From NCBI GenBank assembly GCA_030765065.1, contig CM060985.1, positions 6,200,001-6,264,000 on the forward strand: a stretch of 64,000 nt of DNA, written 5' to 3'. Positions 21,431 through 36,738 of the stretch are shown here, in pieces (positions within the stretch are counted from its first letter, which is position 1; each line of letters starts with the position of its first letter). The translations under genes and the position numbers were made by a program. This stretch comes from Deroplatys truncata (lineage: Eukaryota; Arthropoda; Insecta; Mantodea; Mantidae). Below the pieces are notes generated by a model. It was not told where the DNA came from. It saw only the letters and a program-made list of their open reading frames with translations, and ran no database searches.

Positions 21431-23753
21431 CTTCATATTGTAAAAAGTCCAGTTAGAATACTCCAGTTTGACATAGTTCCTTCTAAAAGAACCAATGAAA
21501 ATACTTAATATTGTAAATTGTCCAGTGAGAATACCGTAGTTTGATATAGTTCCTTGTAAAAGAACCAATGAAAATACTTAATGTTATAAATAGTCCCGAA
21601 AGAATACTGTAGTTTGATATAGTTCCTTGTAAAAGAATCAATGAAAATACTTAATGTTGTAAATAGTCCCGAAAGAATACTGTAGTGTGACATAGTTCCT
21701 TGTATAAGAAACAATGAAAATGCATTATATTGTAAATAGTCCAGAGAGAATACTGTAGTTTGATATAGTTCCTTGTATAAGAAACAATGAAAATACATAA
21801 TATTGTAAATAGTCCAGAGAGAATACTGTAGTTTGACAGTTCCTTGTATAAGAAACAATGAAAATACATAATATTGTAAATAGTCCAGAGAGAATACTGT
21901 AGTTTGACATAGTTCCTTGTATAAGAAACAATGAAAATACATAATATTGTAAACAGTCCAGTAAGAATACTGTAGTTTGACACAGTTGCTTGATTAAGAA
22001 ACAATGAAAATACATAATATTGTAAATAGTCCAGTAAGAATACTGTAGTTTGACATAGTTCCTTGTATAAGAAACAATGAAAATACATAATATTGTAAAT
22101 AGTCCAGAGAGAATACTGTAGTTTGACATAGTTCCTTGTATAAGAAACAACGAAAATACATAATATTGTAAATATTCCAGAGAGAATACTGTAGCTTCAC
22201 ATAGTTCCTTGTATAAGACACAATGAAAATACATAATATTGTAAATAGTCCAGAGAGAATACTGTAGTTTGACATAGTTCCTTGTATAATAAACAATGAA
22301 AATACATAATATTGTAAACACTCCAGTAAGAATACTGTAGTTTGACACAGTTGCTCGTATAAGAAACAATGAAAATACATAATATTGTAAATAGTCCAGT
22401 AAAAATACTGTAGTTTGACATAGTTCCTTGTATAAGAAGCAATGAAAATACATAACATTGTAAAAAGTCCGGAGAGAATACTGTAGTTTGACATAGTTCC
22501 TTGTATAAGAAACAATGAAAATACATAAAATTGTAAATAGTCCAGAGAGAATACTGTAGTTTGACATAGTTCCTTGTATAAGATACAATGAAAATACATA
22601 ATCTTGTAAATAGTCCAGTAAGAATACTGTAGTTTGATATCGTTCCTTGTAAAAGTATCAATGAAATTACATAATTATGTAAATAGTTCCGAAAGAATAC
22701 TGTAGTTTGACATAGATCCTTATAAAAGATACAATGAAAATACATAATATTGTAAATAGTCCAGTAAGAGTACTGTAGTTTGATATAGTTCCTTGTATAA
22801 GAATCAATGAAAATACATAATATTGTAAATAGTCCAGTAAGAATACTGTAGTTTGATATCGTTCCTTGTAAAAGAACCAACAAAAATACTTAATATTGGA
22901 AATAGTCCAGAGAGAATGCGGTAGTTTGACACAGTTGCTCGTATAAGAATCAATAAAAATACTTAATATTGTAAATAGTCCAATAAGAATACTGTAGTTT
23001 GATATCGTTCCTTGTAAAAGAACCAACGAAAATACTTAATATTGTAAATAGTCCAGTAAGAATACTGTAGTTTGATATCGTTCCTTGTAAAAGAACCAAC
23101 GAAAATACCTAATATTGTAAATAGTCCAGTAAGAATACTGTAGTTTGATATCGTTCCTTGTATAAGAACCAACGAAAATACTTAATATTGTAAATAGACC
23201 AGTAAGAATGCTGTAGTTTGACACAGTTGCTTGTATAAGAACCAACGAAAATACTTAATATTGTAAATAGTCCAGTAAGAATACTGTAGTTTGATATCGT
23301 TCCTTGTAAAAGAATCAATGAAAATACAGGATATTGTAAATAGTCCAGTAAGAATACTGTAGTTTGATATCATTCCTTGTAAAAGAACCAACGAAAATAC
23401 ATAATATTGTAAATAGTGCAGTAAGAATACTGTAGTTTGACACAGTTACTTGTATAAGAACCAACGAATATACTTAATATTGTAAATAGTCCAGTAAGAA
23501 AGCTGTAGTTTGACCCAGTTCCTTGTATAAGAACCAACGAAAATACTTAATATTGTAAATACTCCAGTAAGAATACTGTTGTTTGATATCAATCCTTGTA
23601 AAAGAACCAACGAAAATACTTAATATTGTAAATAGTCCAGTAACAATACTGTAGTTTGACATAGTTCCTTGTATAAGAAACAATGAAAATACATAATATT
23701 GTAAATAGTCCAGTAAGAATACTGTAGTTTGATATCGTTCCCTGTATAAGAAT
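21431..23753. repeat. Left flank of the 73-bp array before the first full block
   Basis: The first few monomers are diverged. From about 21700 to 22600 the GACATAG / CCAGAGAG type dominates. From about 22600 to 23753 the order of monomers matches the right-hand part of the later 38- and 41-monomer blocks: the stretch at 22667-23026 corresponds to 40541-40900, and 23474-23683 to 29967-30176 and 36459-36668. The higher-order unit therefore extends left of the first landmark. Confidence 0.75.
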
Positions 23754-25576
23754 CAATGAAAATACAATATATTGTAAATAGTCCAATAAGAATACTGTAG
23801 TTTGACACAGTTCCTTATATAAGAACCAATGAAAATACATAATATTTTTAATAGTCCAGTAAGAATACTGTAGTTTGATATCGTTCCTTGTAAAAGAAAT
23901 AACGAAAATACATAATATTGTAAATAGTCCAGTAAGAATACTGTAGTTTGATATCGTTCCTTGTAAAAGAACCAACGAAAATACTTAATATTGTAAAAAC
24001 TCCATAAGAATACTGTAGCTTGATATCGTTCCTTGTAAAAGAACCAACGAAAATACATAATATTGTAAATAGGCCAGTAAGAATACTGTAGCTTGACATA
24101 GTTCCTTGTATAAGAAACAATGAGAATACATAATATTGTAAATAGTACAGTAGGAATACTGAAGTTTGACATAGTTCCTTGTATAAGAAACAATTAAAAT
24201 ACATAATATTGTATATAGTCCAGAGAGAACACTGTAGTTTGACATAGTTCCTTATATAAGAAACAATGAAAATTCATAATATTGTAAACACTCCAGTAAG
24301 AATACTGTAGTTTGACACAGTTGCTTGTATAAGAAACAATGAAAATACATAATATTGTAAATAGTCCAGTAAGAATACTGAAGTTTGACATAGTTCCTTG
24401 TATAAGAAACAAATGAAAATACATAACATTGTAAAAAGTCCAGAGAGAATACTGTAGTTTGACATAGTTCCTTGTATAAGAAACAATGAAAATACATAAA
24501 ATTGTAAATAGTCCAGAGAGAATATGTAGTTTGACATAGTTCCTTGTATAAGAAACAATGAAAATACGTAATGTTGTAAATAGTCCAGTAAGAATACTGT
24601 AGTTTGATATCGTTCCTTGTAAAAGAATCAATGAATATACTTAATGTTGTAAATAGTTCCGAAAGAATACTGTAGTTTTACATAGTTCATTGTAAAAGAA
24701 ACAATGAAAATACATAATATTGTAAATAGTCAAGTAAGAGTACTGTAGTTTGATATAGTTCCTTGTATAAGAATCAATGAAAATACATAATATTGTAAAT
24801 AGTCCAGTAAGAATACTGTAGCTTGATATCGTTCCTTGGAAAAGAACCAACGAAAATACTTAATATTGTAAATAGACCAGTAAGAATGCTGTAGTTTGAC
24901 ACAGTTGCTTGTATACGAACCAACGAAAATACTTAATATTGTAAATAGTCCAGTAAGAATACTGTAGTTTGATATCGTTCCTTGTAAAAGAACCAACGAA
25001 AATACGTAATATTGTAAATAGTCCAGAGACAATACTGTAGTTTGACACAGTTGCTTGTATAAGAACCAACGAAAATACTTAATATTGTAAATAGTCCAGA
25101 GAGAATACTGTAGTTTGACATAGTTCCTTGTATAAGAACAATGAAAATACATAATATTGTAAATAGTACAGTAGGAATACTGTAGTTTGACATAGTTCCT
25201 TGTATAAGAAACAATGAAAATACATAATATTGTAAATAGTCCAGAGAGAATACTATAGTTTGACATAGTTCCTTGTATAAGAAACAATGAAAATACATAA
25301 TATTGTAAACACTCCAGTAAGAATACTGTAGTTTGACACAGTTGCTCGTATAAGAAACAATAAAAATACATAATATTGTAAATAGTCCAGTAAAAATACT
25401 GTAGTTTGACATAGTTCCTTGTATAAGAAACAATGAAAATACATAACATTGTAAAAAGTCCGGAGAGAATACTGTAGTTTGACATAGTTCCTTGTATAAG
25501 AAACAATGAAAATACATAAAATTGTAAATAGTCCAGTAAGAATACTGTAGTTTGATATCGTTCCCTGTATAAGAAT
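23754..25576. repeat. Higher-order block A1 (25 monomers, 1823 bp)
   Basis: Blocks are measured between successive occurrences of a landmark monomer whose sequence runs CCCTGTATAAGAATCAATG then AAAATACAATATATTG, followed by a monomer with TTTTTAATAG. This block is 1823 bp, 25 monomers less two bases. Its copy is 30247-32069. Confidence 0.85.
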
Positions 25577-27473
25577 CAATGAAAATACAATATATTGTAA
25601 ATAGTCCAATAAGAATACTGTAGTTTGACACAGTTCCTTATATAAGAACCAATGAAAATACATAATATTTTTAATAGTCCAGTAAGAATACTGTAGTTTG
25701 ATATCGTTCCTTGTAAAAGAAATAACGAAAATACATAATATTGTAAATAGTCCAGTAAGAATACTGTAGTTTGATATCGTTCCTTGTAAAAGAACCAACG
25801 AAAATACTTAATATTGTAAAAACTCCATAAGAATACTGTAGCTTGATATCGTTCCTTGTAAAAGAACCAACGAAAATACATAATATTGTAAATAGGCCAG
25901 TAAGAATACTGTAGCTTGACATAGTTCCTTGTATAAGAAACAATGAGAATACATAATATTGTAAATAGTACAGTAGGAATACTGAAGTTTGACATAGTTC
26001 CTTGTATAAGAAACAATTAAAATACATAATATTGTATATAGTCCAGAGAGAACACTGTAGTTTGACATAGTTCCTTATATAAGAAACAATGAAAATTCAT
26101 AATATTGTAAACACTCCAGTAAGAATACTGTAGTTTGACACAGTTGCTTGTATAAGAAACAATGAAAATACATAATATTGTAAATAGTCCAGTAAGAATA
26201 CTGAAGTTTGACATAGTTCCTTGTATAAGAAACAAATGAAAATACATAACATTGTAAAAAGTCCAGAGAGAATACTGTAGTTTGACATAGTTCCTTGTAT
26301 AAGAAACAAATGAAAATACATGACATTGTAAAAAGTCCAGAGAGAATACTGTAGTTTGACATAGTTCCTTGTATAAGAAACAATGAAAATACATAAAATT
26401 GTAAATAGTCCAGAGAGAATATGTAGTTTGACATAGTTCCTTGTATAAGAAACAATGAAAATACGTAATGTTGTAAATAGTCCAGTAAGAATACTGTAGT
26501 TTGATATCGTTCCTTGTAAAAGAATCAATGAATATACTTAATGTTGTAAATAGTTCCGAAAGAATACTGTAGTTTTACATAGTTCATTGTAAAAGAAACA
26601 ATGAAAATACATAATATTGTAAATAGTCCAGTAAGAGTACTGTAGTTTGATATAGTTCCTTGTATAAGAATCAATGAAAATACATAATATTGTAAATAGT
26701 CCAGTAAGAATACTGTAGCTTGATATCGTTCCTTGGAAAAGAACCAACGAAAATACTTAATATTGTAAATAGACCAGTAAGAATGCTGTAGTTTGACACA
26801 GTTGCTTGTATACGAACCAACGAAAATACTTAATATTGTAAATAGTCCAGTAAGAATACTGTAGTTTGATATCGTTCCTTGTAAAAGAACCAACGAAAAT
26901 ACGTAATATTGTAAATAGTCCAGAGACAATACTGTAGTTTGACACAGTTGCTTGTATAAGAACCAACGAAAATACTTAATATTGTAAATAGTCCAGAGAG
27001 AATACTGTAGTTTGACATAGTTCGTTGTATAAGAACAATGAAAATACATAATATTGTAAATAGTACAGTAGGAATACTGTAGTTTGACATAGTTCCTTGT
27101 ATAAGAAACAATGAAAATACATAATATTGTAAATAGTCCAGAGAGAATACTATAGTTTGACATAGTTCCTTGTATAAGAAACAATGAAAATACATAATAT
27201 TGTAAACACTCCAGTAAGAATACTGTAGTTTGACACAGTTGCTCGTATAAGAAACAATAAAAATACATAATATTGTAAATAGTCCAGTAAAAATACTGTA
27301 GTTTGACATAGTTCCTTGTATAAGAAACAATGAAAATACATAACATTGTAAAAAGTCCGGAGAGAATACTGTAGTTTGACATAGTTCCTTGTATAAGAAA
27401 CAATGAAAATACATAAAATTGTAAATAGTCCAGTAAGAATACTGTAGTTTGATATCGTTCCCTGTATAAGAAT
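25577..27473. repeat. Higher-order block B1 (26 monomers, 1897 bp)
   Basis: Similar in order to block A but with one extra monomer, a type with ACAAATG and ATGACATTG near 26300. Copies are 32070-33965 (1896 bp) and 36739-38635 (1897 bp). Confidence 0.85.
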
Positions 27474-30246
27474 CAATGAAAATACAATATATTGTAAATA
27501 GTCCAATAAGAATACTGTAGTTTGACACAGTTCCTTATATAAGAACCAATGAAAATACATAATATTTTTAATAGTCCAGTAAGAATACTGTAGTTTGATA
27601 TCGTTCCTTGTAAAAGAAATAACGAAAATACATAATATTGTAAATAGTCCAGTAAGAATACTGTAGTTTGATATCGTTCCTTGTAAAAGAACCAACGAAA
27701 ATACTTAATATTGTAAAAACTCCATAAGAATACTGTAGCTTGATATCGTTCCTTGTAAAAGAACCAACGAAAATACATAATATTGTAAATAGGCCAGTAA
27801 GAATACTGTAGCTTGACATAGTTCCTTGTATAAGAAACAATGAGAATACATAATATTGTAAATAGTACAGTAGGAATACTGAAGTTTGACATAGTTCCTT
27901 GTATAAGAAACAATTAAAATACATAATATTGTATATAGTCCAGAGAGAACACTGTAGTTTGACATAGTTCCTTATATAAGAAACAATGAAAATTCATAAT
28001 ATTGTAAACACTCCAGTAAGAATACTGTAGTTTGACACAGTTGCTTGTATAAGAAACAATGAAAATACATAATATTGTAAATAGTCCAGTAAGAATACTG
28101 AAGTTTGACATAGTTCCTTGTATAAGAAACAAATGAAAATACATAACATTGTAAAAAGTCCAGAGAGAATACTGTAGTTTGACATAGTTCCTTGTATAAG
28201 AAACAAATGAAAATACATGACATTGTAAAAAGTCCAGAGAGAATACTGTAGTTTGACATAGTTCCTTGTATAAGAAACAATGAAAATACATAAAATTGTA
28301 AATAGTCCAGAGAGAATATGTAGTTTGACATAGTTCCTTGTATAAGAAACAATGAAAATACGTAATGTTGTAAATAGTCCAGTAAGAATACTGTAGTTTG
28401 ATATCGTTCCTTGTAAAAGAATCAATGAATATACTTAATGTTGTAAATAGTTCCGAAAGAATACTGTAGTTTTACATAGTTCATTGCAAAAGAAACAATG
28501 AAAATACATAATATTGTAAATAGTCCAGTAAGAGTACTGTAGTTTGATATAGTTCCTTGTATAAGAATCAATGAAAATACATAATATTGTAAATAGTCCA
28601 GTAAGAATACTGTAGCTTGATATCGTTCCTTGGAAAAGAACCAACGAAAATACTTAATATTGTAAATAGACCAGTAAGAATGCTGTAGTTTGACACAGTT
28701 GCTTGTATACGAACCAACGAAAATACTTAATATTGTAAATAGTCCAGTAAGAATACTGTAGTTTGATATCGTTCCTTGTAAAAGAACCAACGAAAATACG
28801 TAATATTGTAAATAGTCCAGAGACAATACTGTAGTTTGACACAGTTGCTTGTATAAGAACCAACGAAAATACTTAATATTGTAAATAGTCCAGAGAGAAT
28901 ACTGTAGTTTGACATAGTTCCTTGTATAAGAACAATGAAAATACATAATATTGTAAATAGTACAGTAGGAATACTGTAGTTTGACATAGTTCCTTGTATA
29001 AGAAACAATGAAAATACATAATATTGTAAATAGTCCAGAGAGAATACTATAGTTTGACATAGTTCCTTGTATAAGAAACAATGAAAATACATAATATTGT
29101 AAACACTCCAGTAAGAATACTGTAGTTTGACACAGTTGCTCGTATAAGAAACAATGAAAATACATAATATTGTAAATAGTCCAGTAAAAATACTGTAGTT
29201 TGACATAGTTCCTTGTATAAGAAACAATGAAAATACATAACATTATAAAAAGTCCGGAGAGAATACTGTAGTTTGACATAGTTCCTTGTATAAGAAACAA
29301 TGAAAATACATAAAATTGTAAATAGTCCAGAGAGAATACTGTAGTTTGACATAGTTCCTTGTATAAGATACAATGAAAATACATAATCTTGTAAATAGTC
29401 CAGTAAGAATACTGTAGTTTGATATCGTTCCTTGTAAAAGTATCAATGAAATTACATAATTATGTAAATAGTTCCGAAAGAATACTGTAGTTTGACAGAG
29501 ATCCTTATAAAAGATACAATGAAAATACATAATATTGTAAATAGTCCAGTAAGAATACTGTAGTTTGATATCGTTCCTTGTAAAAGAACCAACGAAAATA
29601 CCTAATATTGTAAATAGTCCAGTAAGAATACTGTAGTTTGATATCGTTCCTTGTATAAGAACCAACGAAAATACTTAATATTGTAAATAGACCAGTAAGA
29701 ATGCTGTAGTTTGACACAGTTGCTTGTATAAGAACCAACGAAAATACTTAATATTGTAAATAGTCCAGTAAGAATACTGTAGTTTGATATCGTTCCTTGT
29801 AAAAGAATCAATGAAAATACAGGATATTGTAAATAGTCCAGTAAGAATACTGTAGTTTGATATCATTCCTTGTAAAAGAACCAACGAAAATACATAATAT
29901 TGTAAATAGTGCAGTAAGAATACTGTAGTTTGACACAGTTGCTTGTATAAGAACCAACGAATATACTTAATATTGTAAATAGTCCAGTAAGAAAGCTGTA
30001 GTTTGACCCAGTTCCTTGTATAAGAACCAACGAAAATACTTAATATTGTAAATACTCCAGTAAGAATACTGTTGTTTGATATCAATCCTTGTAAAAGAAC
30101 CAACGAAAATACTTAATATTGTAAATAGTCCAGTAACAATACTGTAGTTTGACATAGTTCCTTGTATAAGAAACAATGAAAATACATAATATTGTAAATA
30201 GTCCAGTAAGAATACTGTAGTTTGATATCGTTCCCTGTATAAGAAT
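27474..30246. repeat. Higher-order block C1 (38 monomers, 2773 bp)
   Basis: Begins like block B, then continues into the monomer series also found left of 23754. Its copy is 33966-36738, also 2773 bp. With A1 and B1 it completes the first 6493-bp super-repeat (23754-30246). Confidence 0.85.
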
Positions 30247-32069
30247 CAATGAAAATACAATATATTGTAAATAGTCCAATAAGAATACTGTAGTTTGACA
30301 CAGTTCCTTATATAAGAACCAATGAAAATACATAATATTTTTAATAGTCCAGTAAGAATACTGTAGTTTGATATCGTTCCTTGTAAAAGAAATAACGAAA
30401 ATACATAATATTGTAAATAGTCCAGTAAGAATACTGTAGTTTGATATCGTTCCTTGTAAAAGAACCAACGAAAATACTTAATATTGTAAAAACTCCATAA
30501 GAATACTGTAGCTTGATATCGTTCCTTGTAAAAGAACCAACGAAAATACATAATATTGTAAATAGGCCAGTAAGAATACTGTAGCTTGACATAGTTCCTT
30601 GTATAAGAAACAATGAGAATACATAATATTGTAAATAGTACAGTAGGAATACTGAAGTTTGACATAGTTCCTTGTATAAGAAACAATTAAAATACATAAT
30701 ATTGTATATAGTCCAGAGAGAACACTGTAGTTTGACATAGTTCCTTATATAAGAAACAATGAAAATTCATAATATTGTAAACACTCCAGTAAGAATACTG
30801 TAGTTTGACACAGTTGCTTGTATAAGAAACAATGAAAATACATAATATTGTAAATAGTCCAGTAAGAATACTGAAGTTTGACATAGTTCCTTGTATAAGA
30901 AACAAATGAAAATACATAACATTGTAAAAAGTCCAGAGAGAATACTGTAGTTTGACATAGTTCCTTGTATAAGAAACAATGAAAATACATAAAATTGTAA
31001 ATAGTCCAGAGAGAATATGTAGTTTGACATAGTTCCTTGTATAAGAAACAATGAAAATACGTAATGTTGTAAATAGTCCAGTAAGAATACTGTAGTTTGA
31101 TATCGTTCCTTGTAAAAGAATCAATGAATATACTTAATGTTGTAAATAGTTCCGAAAGAATACTGTAGTTTTACATAGTTCATTGTAAAAGAAACAATGA
31201 AAATACATAATATTGTAAATAGTCAAGTAAGAGTACTGTAGTTTGATATAGTTCCTTGTATAAGAATCAATGAAAATACATAATATTGTAAATAGTCCAG
31301 TAAGAATACTGTAGCTTGATATCGTTCCTTGGAAAAGAACCAACGAAAATACTTAATATTGTAAATAGACCAGTAAGAATGCTGTAGTTTGACACAGTTG
31401 CTTGTATACGAACCAACGAAAATACTTAATATTGTAAATAGTCCAGTAAGAATACTGTAGTTTGATATCGTTCCTTGTAAAAGAACCAACGAAAATACGT
31501 AATATTGTAAATAGTCCAGAGACAATACTGTAGTTTGACACAGTTGCTTGTATAAGAACCAACGAAAATACTTAATATTGTAAATAGTCCAGAGAGAATA
31601 CTGTAGTTTGACATAGTTCCTTGTATAAGAACAATGAAAATACATAATATTGTAAATAGTACAGTAGGAATACTGTAGTTTGACATAGTTCCTTGTATAA
31701 GAAACAATGAAAATACATAATATTGTAAATAGTCCAGAGAGAATACTATAGTTTGACATAGTTCCTTGTATAAGAAACAATGAAAATACATAATATTGTA
31801 AACACTCCAGTAAGAATACTGTAGTTTGACACAGTTGCTCGTATAAGAAACAATAAAAATACATAATATTGTAAATAGTCCAGTAAAAATACTGTAGTTT
31901 GACATAGTTCCTTGTATAAGAAACAATGAAAATACATAACATTGTAAAAAGTCCGGAGAGAATACTGTAGTTTGACATAGTTCCTTGTATAAGAAACAAT
32001 GAAAATACATAAAATTGTAAATAGTCCAGTAAGAATACTGTAGTTTGATATCGTTCCCTGTATAAGAAT
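30247..32069. repeat. Higher-order block A2 (1823 bp)
   Basis: Same monomer order and length as A1, 6493 bp downstream. Confidence 0.85.
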
Positions 32070-33965
32070 CAATGAAAATACAATATATTGTAAATAGTCC
32101 AATAAGAATACTGTAGTTTGACACAGTTCCTTATATAAGAACCAATGAAAATACATAATATTTTTAATAGTCCAGTAAGAATACTGTAGTTTGATATCGT
32201 TCCTTGTAAAAGAAATAACGAAAATACATAATATTGTAAATAGTCCAGTAAGAATACTGTAGTTTGATATCGTTCCTTGTAAAAGAACCAACGAAAATAC
32301 TTAATATTGTAAAAACTCCATAAGAATACTGTAGCTTGATATCGTTCCTTGTAAAAGAACCAACGAAAATACATAATATTGTAAATAGGCCAGTAAGAAT
32401 ACTGTAGCTTGACATAGTTCCTTGTATAAGAAACAATGAGAATACATAATATTGTAAATAGTACAGTAGGAATACTGAAGTTTGACATAGTTCCTTGTAT
32501 AAGAAACAATTAAAATACATAATATTGTATATAGTCCAGAGAGAACACTGTAGTTTGACATAGTTCCTTATATAAGAAACAATGAAAATTCATAATATTG
32601 TAAACACTCCAGTAAGAATACTGTAGTTTGACACAGTTGCTTGTATAAGAAACAATGAAAATACATAATGTTGTAAATAGTCCAGTAAGAATACTGAAGT
32701 TTGACATAGTTCCTTGTATAAGAAACAAATGAAAATACATAACATTGTAAAAAGTCCAGAGAGAATACTGTAGTTTGACATAGTTCCTTGTATAAGAAAC
32801 AAATGAAAATACATGACATTGTAAAAAGTCCAGAGAGAATACTGTAGTTTGACATAGTTCCTTGTATAAGAAACAATGAAAATACATAAAATTGTAAATA
32901 GTCCAGAGAGAATATGTAGTTTGACATAGTTCCTTGTATAAGAAACAATGAAAATACGTAATGTTGTAAATAGTCCAGTAAGAATACTGTAGTTTGATAT
33001 CGTTCCTTGTAAAAGAATCAATGAATATACTTAATGTTGTAAATAGTTCCGAAAGAATACTGTAGTTTTACATAGTTCATTGTAAAAGAAACAATGAAAA
33101 TACATAATATTGTAAATAGTCCAGTAAGAGTACTGTAGTTTGATATAGTTCCTTGTATAAGAATCAATGAAAATACATAATATTGTAAATAGTCCAGTAA
33201 GAATACTGTAGCTTGATATCGTTCCTTGGAAAAGAACCAACGAAAATACTTAATATTGTAAATAGACCAGTAAGAATGCTGTAGTTTGACACAGTTGCTT
33301 GTATACGAACCAACGAAAATACTTAATATTATAAATAGTCCAGTAAGAATACTGTAGTTTGATATCGTTCCTTGTAAAAGAACCAACGAAAATACGTAAT
33401 ATTGTAAATAGTCCAGAGACAATACTGTAGTTTGACACAGTTCTTGTATAAGAACCAACGAAAATACTTAATATTGTAAATAGTCCAGAGAGAATACTGT
33501 AGTTTGACATAGTTCCTTGTATAAGAACAATGAAAATACATAATATTGTAAATAGTACAGTAGGAATACTGTAGTTTGACATAGTTCCTTGTATAAGAAA
33601 CAATGAAAATACATAATATTGTAAATAGTCCAGAGAGAATACTATAGTTTGACATAGTTCCTTGTATAAGAAACAATGAAAATACATAATATTGTAAACA
33701 CTCCAGTAAGAATACTGTAGTTTGACACAGTTGCTCGTATAAGAAACAATAAAAATACATAATATTGTAAATAGTCCAGTAAAAATACTGTAGTTTGACA
33801 TAGTTCCTTGTATAAGAAACAATGAAAATACATAACATTGTAAAAAGTCCGGAGAGAATACTGTAGTTTGACATAGTTCCTTGTATAAGAAACAATGAAA
33901 ATACATAAAATTGTAAATAGTCCAGTAAGAATACTGTAGTTTGATATCGTTCCCTGTATAAGAAT
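32070..33965. repeat. Higher-order block B2 (1896 bp)
   Basis: Same order as B1 but one base shorter. A visible difference is GACACAGTTCTTGTATAAG near 33433-33451, where B1 has GACACAGTTGCTTGTATAAG. The missing base changes which minus-strand frames stay open. Confidence 0.85.
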
Positions 33966-36738
33966 CAATGAAAATACAATATATTGTAAATAGTCCAATA
34001 AGAATACTGTAGTTTGACACAGTTCCTTATATAAGAACCAATGAAAATACATAATATTTTTAATAGTCCAGTAAGAATACTGTAGTTTGATATCGTTCCT
34101 TGTAAAAGAAATAACGAAAATACATAATATTGTAAATAGTCCAGTAAGAATACTGTAGTTTGATATCGTTCCTTGTAAAAGAACCAACGAAAATACTTAA
34201 TATTGTAAAAACTCCATAAGAATACTGTAGCTTGATATCGTTCCTTGTAAAAGAACCAACGAAAATACATAATATTGTAAATAGGCCAGTAAGAATACTG
34301 TAGCTTGACATAGTTCCTTGTATAAGAAACAATGAGAATACATAATATTGTAAATAGTACAGTAGGAATACTGAAGTTTGACATAGTTCCTTGTATAAGA
34401 AACAATTAAAATACATAATATTGTATATAGTCCAGAGAGAACACTGTAGTTTGACATAGTTCCTTATATAAGAAACAATGAAAATTCATAATATTGTAAA
34501 CACTCCAGTAAGAATACTGTAGTTTGACACAGTTGCTTGTATAAGAAACAATGAAAATACATAATATTGTAAATAGTCCAGTAAGAATACTGAAGTTTGA
34601 CATAGTTCCTTGTATAAGAAACAAATGAAAATACATAACATTGTAAAAAGTCCAGAGAGAATACTGTAGTTTGACATAGTTCCTTGTATAAGAAACAAAT
34701 GAAAATACATGACATTGTAAAAAGTCCAGAGAGAATACTGTAGTTTGACATAGTTCCTTGTATAAGAAACAATGAAAATACATAAAATTGTAAATAGTCC
34801 AGAGAGAATATGTAGTTTGACATAGTTCCTTGTATAAGAAACAATGAAAATACGTAATGTTGTAAATAGTCCAGTAAGAATACTGTAGTTTGATATCGTT
34901 CCTTGTAAAAGAATCAATGAATATACTTAATGTTGTAAATAGTTCCGAAAGAATACTGTAGTTTTACATAGTTCATTGCAAAAGAAACAATGAAAATACA
35001 TAATATTGTAAATAGTCCAGTAAGAGTACTGTAGTTTGATATAGTTCCTTGTATAAGAATTAATGAAAATACATAATATTGTAAATAGTCCAGTAAGAAT
35101 ACTGTAGCTTGATATCGTTCCTTGGAAAAGAACCAACGAAAATACTTAATATTGTAAATAGACCAGTAAGAATGCTGTAGTTTGACACAGTTGCTTGTAT
35201 ACGAACCAACGAAAATACTTAATATTGTAAATAGTCCAGTAAGAATACTGTAGTTTGATATCGTTCCTTGTAAAAGAACCAACGAAAATACGTAATATTG
35301 TAAATAGTCCAGAGACAATACTGTAGTTTGACACAGTTGCTTGTATAAGAACCAACGAAAATACTTAATATTGTAAATAGTCCAGAGAGAATACTGTAGT
35401 TTGACATAGTTCCTTGTATAAGAACAATGAAAATACATAATATTGTAAATAGTACAGTAGGAATACTGTAGTTTGACATAGTTCCTTGTATAAGAAACAA
35501 TGAAAATACATAATATTGTAAATAGTCCAGAGAGAATACTATAGTTTGACATAGTTCCTTGTATAAGAAACAATGAAAATACATAATATTGTAAACACTC
35601 CAGTAAGAATACTGTAGTTTGACACAGTTGCTCGTATAAGAAACAATGAAAATACATAATATTGTAAATAGTCCAGTAAAAATACTGTAGTTTGACATAG
35701 TTCCTTGTATAAGAAACAATGAAAATACATAACATTATAAAAAGTCCGGAGAGAATACTGTAGTTTGACATAGTTCCTTGTATAAGAAACAATGAAAATA
35801 CATAAAATTGTAAATAGTCCAGAGAGAATACTGTAGTTTGACATAGTTCCTTGTATAAGATACAATGAAAATACATAATCTTGTAAATAGTCCAGTAAGA
35901 ATACTGTAGTTTGATATCGTTCCTTGTAAAAGTATCAATGAAATTACATAATTATGTAAATAGTTCCGAAAGAATACTGTAGTTTGACATAGATCCTTAT
36001 AAAAGATACAATGAAAATACATAATATTGTAAATAGTCCAGTAAGAATACTGTAGTTTGATATCGTTCCTTGTAAAAGAACCAACGAAAATACCTAATAT
36101 TGTAAATAGTCCAGTAAGAATACTGTAGTTTGATATCGTTCCTTGTATAAGAACCAACGAAAATACTTAATATTGTAAATAGACCAGTAAGAATGCTGTA
36201 GTTTGACACAGTTGCTTGTATAAGAACCAACGAAAATACTTAATATTGTAAATAGTCCAGTAAGAATACTGTAGTTTGATATCGTTCCTTGTAAAAGAAT
36301 CAATGAAAATACAGGATATTGTAAATAGTCCAGTAAGAATACTGTAGTTTGATATCATTCCTTGTAAAAGAACCAACGAAAATACATAATATTGTAAATA
36401 GTGCAGTAAGAATACTGTAGTTTGACACAGTTGCTTGTATAAGAACCAACGAATATACTTAATATTGTAAATAGTCCAGTAAGAAAGCTGTAGTTTGACC
36501 CAGTTCCTTGTATAAGAACCAACGAAAATACTTAATATTGTAAATACTCCAGTAAGAATACTGTTGTTTGATATCAATCCTTGTAAAAGAACCAACGAAA
36601 ATACTTAATATTGTAAATAGTCCAGTAACAATACTGTAGTTTGACATAGTTCCTTGTATAAGAAACACTGAAAATACATAATATTGTAAATAGTCCAGTA
36701 AGAATACTGTAGTTTGATATCGTTCCCTGTATAAGAAT
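33966..36738. repeat. Higher-order block C2 (2773 bp)
   Basis: Same length and order as C1, ending the second super-repeat (30247-36738, 6492 bp). Confidence 0.85.
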
